NCBI GenBank assembly: GCA_964611335.1
Contig: CAZSXR010000001.1
Coordinates: 962,031 to 1,026,030, forward strand
Length of the DNA: 64,000 nucleotides
Source: BOG-1112 sp964611335
Lineage (GTDB): Bacteria > Bdellovibrionota_B > Oligoflexia > Oligoflexales > Bog-1112
Reading direction: 5' to 3'
Shown: in pieces, positions 61,940 through 64,000 of the stretch
Layout: every line of letters begins with the position of its first letter
Numbering within the stretch: position 1 is the stretch's first letter
Position numbers and translations under genes: made by a program
Notes under the pieces: model-generated
What the model was told of the DNA's origin: nothing
Database searches by the model: none
What the model saw: the letters and a program-made list of their open reading frames with translations, nothing else

Positions 61940-63127
61940 CTAAGTCACTCTCCCTAAAGTTGCAACACTCCCAAGCAAGGCTACCTGCTCAAAAGCTTCT
62001 AGGTGATTCGATAAATGAAAAGAAGGATGTCGACCTCTCTTATGAGAATGCAATACAACAGAGTCCTTACCTGCTTTATTACTTTCTTCCAGATTGCGGG
62101 CAAAAGATTTCTCTTCTTCACCCAAAGTCTCCTCATTTTGAATCTGTACAGACAACTCACTGATGAAAGGATGTTGTGATTTGTAAATACAAGCTAGGAT
62201 TTCCCTCGTGAGATTCTTGTGATGAACAGTACCTACAACATGCAAAAGTGCCCCGAGATGTTGCAAGTAAGACTGTCTCGCTTTCATAGAAGCTTTCGCA
62301 TTGATATTGTCCCCTAGAGTTTGCAGAAACAAGGAGCAACGCTCTGGTTTTTTCAAAAGATAGAATTTTAAAATTTCATGGATGATTCTTTGGGAAGCGA
62401 CGGAAGCTTCGAGAAAATGAGAAAAGTTATCGAGAAGGTATTGAAGGGCTATACTCTCACTTTTCTTTGTAAAAAGAAGTGAAAATAAAAAATCCAAAAC
62501 AGTGTAACCAAAACGGTTTAACAGACGTTCAAACTCAGCTTGATTCTTTCCACCACCTGCCATGTAACCGAAATAGTGTAAAAGACTGAGTCGGATGACA
62601 TAGTCATTTAAGTTTGAAACAGAAAGGAGATAGGTTGTTATATGAGGTACAATTTTTCGTGAACCAGCAAAAGCTTCTTCACCATCACGTTCTTTCTGTT
62701 CGATAGTTTTTGCAAGTAAACAGGTGAGCATCACAGCAGCGGCATACGCAGCTTCCTGATGCGCAACATCAGAAATCTCACCAGTCAGGGAAATTTCTAC
62801 GAGTTTCAAAATTCCTTCTTCTGCATTTCTCTCACGAAACAATTGTGAAATGACGGCTTTGAGATCAGAATCTGCATGCATACCTGCGAGCCATAAGAGC
62901 AAAGTTTCTACAGAAACTTCACAACGTAGGCGATCTCTCGTCGTTTTACAAATCGATGTTGCAAGATATTCAACCAACTGTACGTGTTGTTCATGAGGAA
63001 TATGATGATTGAGGGTTTTAATCTCACTCCATTTGACAAGTATACCTTCGTCTATAAGCTCACAGGCTTGTGCTAAGCTATGCACACGATCCCATTTTAA
63101 GTTTTTCTTTGACTTCAAATCCGCCAC
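61940..63127 (-). CDS. Helical protein of unknown function
   Basis: Product of 395 residues, predicted all-helical without signal peptide. HEAT-like runs (for example AAYAAAVMLTCLL, YVIRLSLLHYFGYMA) suggest an alpha-solenoid that could bind a partner. The Ser/Lys-rich region before the last helices may be flexible. It is followed at 0 nt by the lipoprotein-like gene, so the two form an operon. The 229 nt upstream, up to the tRNA gene, hold only A/T-rich promoter-like sequence and a GGGGTCAG motif (63277). Confidence 0.6.
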   Translation of the reverse strand: MADLKSKKNLKWDRVHSLAQACELIDEGILVKWSEIKTLNHHIPHEQHVQLVEYLATSICKTTRDRLRCEVSVETLLLWLAGMHADSDLKAVISQLFRERNAEEGILKLVEISLTGEISDVAHQEAAYAAAVMLTCLLAKTIEQKERDGEEAFAGSRKIVPHITTYLLSVSNLNDYVIRLSLLHYFGYMAGGGKNQAEFERLLNRFGYTVLDFLFSLLFTKKSESIALQYLLDNFSHFLEASVASQRIIHEILKFYLLKKPERCSLFLQTLGDNINAKASMKARQSYLQHLGALLHVVGTVHHKNLTREILACIYKSQHPFISELSVQIQNEETLGEEEKSFARNLEESNKAGKDSVVLHSHKRGRHPSFHLSNHLEAFEQVALLGSVATLGRVT

Positions 63128-63356
63128 AATGCCCCCTTTGATAGGAAACCGATTCTTGGCAAAGGCCCTATCGTCTAAAGGCTAAAATCCCTAAGTTCAC
63201 AGCTTATAACTAACTGTTTTTATGTATGTATTTATTTTTTTTCGAACTTTTCCCAAGGTTAGTTTTTAGGAGAGAAGGGGTCAGTTTTTATCGCCCAACA
63301 TTGAGGCTTTGCGAAGGGACCAAAGCTATGTTAGACAATGATCCTTCACGATTAAT

Positions 63357-63433
63357 GGTCTCATAGCTCAGCTGGATAGAGCACCAGATTTCTAATCTGG
63401 GGGTCCCTGGTTCGAGTCCAGGTGAGATCGCCA
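63357..63433 (+). tRNA. tRNA-Arg (anticodon UCU)
   Basis: A 77-nt cloverleaf with encoded CCA. Acceptor stem GGTCTCA (63357-63363) pairs with TGAGATC (63423-63429; one G-U), D-arm with AGCTGGATAGAG, anticodon stem CCAGA/TCTGG around TTTCTAA with TCT at 63391-63393, and T-arm CCTGGTTCGAGTCCAGG. It reads AGA codons. Confidence 0.96.
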
Positions 63434-63535
63434 TTCTTAGACTAAACCCGAAATCTTCTTTTCCGTGTCGGTTTGTTTGACTATATCCGCAACTTTTTTA
63501 CGAAAGACGTCAGCAAGAGCGCATTCGTCTGCATG

Positions 63536-63844
63536 TTAAACAACTTTCTGCAACTCATCAGGATCAATTCTATACTCTTTGCCAACCTTCTTGGTTCTTA
63601 ACGTCCCCGTTTGAATCCAACGGATAATAGTACGACGGGATTTATGCGCAATCTTTGCTGCGGCATCGACTGTAATCCAAGGCTTCTCACTTTCTGCGAT
63701 TTCGAGAATCTGAATTTCTATGAGTTCACCCTTACGATCAAACCCCGCAAAAACGTTAGGAGAGATCTCTTTATCACGAGAAATTTTTCCCTTTTTAAAG
63801 AGTATACAGATTGCATCTGCTGAATGGTCGTATGTTATCTTCAT
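63536..63844 (-). CDS. DUF2283 domain fused to excisionase-like HTH
   Basis: From ATG 63844, with GGGAG before it, 102 residues. Residues 1-50 match DUF2283 (MKITYDHSADAICILF, then FDRKGELIEIQILE); 57-102 form an excisionase/MerR-type helix-turn-helix (ITVDAAAKIAHKSRRTIIRW, then KKVGKEYRID). DUF2283 proteins are often antitoxin-like partners of short toxins such as DUF4258. The start overlaps the stop of an upstream ORF (ATGA), so both are coupled. It probably binds the promoter of the pair. Confidence 0.75.
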   Translation of the reverse strand: MKITYDHSADAICILFKKGKISRDKEISPNVFAGFDRKGELIEIQILEIAESEKPWITVDAAAKIAHKSRRTIIRWIQTGTLRTKKVGKEYRIDPDELQKVV

Positions 63845-64000
63845 TTTGGCTCCCAATTGATAAGTGCTGTGATGACTATTAAATCTGACTTTTCAATTTT
63901 TACTGCTAAACAAATAAGATTGTCTGTACGTGCATGAATGTTTTTTTGAAGCTCCTCCACGTAAACGTGGAGGATTCTTATCCAGCTTTCGCTTTCAAAG
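63841..64000 (-). CDS. C-terminal part of the gene coupled to DUF2283-HTH (5' end outside window)
   Basis: An open frame of 52 codons enters from the window edge and stops at 63841-63843, overlapping the DUF2283 start. It ends in LIVITALINWEPK, which faintly recalls the end of DUF4258-type toxins, but too little is visible for a call. A 10-bp inverted repeat lies inside it (63953-63974). Confidence 0.45.
   Translation of the reverse strand, partial: FESESWIRILHVYVEELQKNIHARTDNLICLAVKIEKSDLIVITALINWEPK
63953..63974. repeat. 10-bp inverted repeat inside the partial gene
   Basis: TCCTCCACGT and ACGTGGAGGA pair around AA. It lies in coding sequence and resembles the hairpins at ends of IS200/IS605-type elements. 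Confidence 0.6.

Overview
The window is AT-rich, gene-dense bacterial chromosome from a Gram-negative organism: it encodes TolC-type outer-membrane factors, RND and HlyD-type efflux, several lipoproteins, c-type cytochromes and a BatA/MoxR cluster. It has no rRNA and one tRNA. The gene set (M13 and S53 peptidases, FTR1 fused to cytochrome c, Cys-less SthA, many unrecognised lipoproteins) fits a delta/Oligoflexia-like (Bdellovibrionota) bacterium, but this is only an inference; a host-associated gamma- or alphaproteobacterium is possible.

Layout. 1-390: 5'-proximal part of a transaldolase-like gene (minus). 566-7482: a tightly coupled plus-strand operon with an M14 carboxypeptidase-like protein, an exported kinase-like protein, two glycosyltransferases, a sugar epimerase, a GT-C-like membrane protein containing a perfect 23-bp palindrome, and a frameshifted lipoprotein gene. 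7496-11056 (minus): eukaryote-type pyrF and pyrE, an asparagine synthetase/AsnRS-like paralogue, a small membrane protein and ribA. 11195-14966: small exported protein, a large lipoprotein flanked by two copies of a hairpin repeat, and a ribbon-helix-helix/nucleotidyltransferase pair behind a palindromic operator. 15124-21971: typA, a sedolisin, a lone receiver-domain protein, a DUF2784 protein and a NorC/NorB-like pair.

22052-28752 is a YbhGFSR-like efflux operon with its own TolC homologue and separate ATPases. 28754-29270 holds hepT with a truncated mntA-like leader ORF. 29429-35090: M13 metallopeptidase and, convergent to it, a 1209-residue exported protein whose C-terminal phosphodiester-glycosidase domain follows a long helical-repeat region. 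35182-40363 is a tripartite RND efflux operon. 40375-47371: orphan DNA methyltransferase, an RMD1/DUF155-like protein, sthA, a membrane-linked tandem AAA+ protein and an orphan nuoB.

47358-52081: cytochrome c-FTR1 iron permease, an orphan TrpX-like binding protein, a small membrane protein and a dicarboxylate/glutamate-type symporter. 52200-59101 is the MoxR - DUF58 - vWA/DUF4159 - vWA cluster, with a small pilin-like pair divergent from it. 59753-63127 are two unrecognised genes in one operon. tRNA-Arg(UCU) lies at 63357, followed by a DUF2283-HTH gene coupled to a truncated upstream ORF that runs off the window.

The most notable items are the candidate toxin-antitoxin modules (13892-14966; 28754-29270; 63536-64000), a palindrome inside a coding region (5585), the helical-repeat/phosphodiester glycosidase fusion, the tandem AAA+ protein with paradoxical topology, and the NorB-like oxidase subunit in which a predicted haem-ligand His aligns with Met. 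All calls come from reading the sequence; no database search was run.
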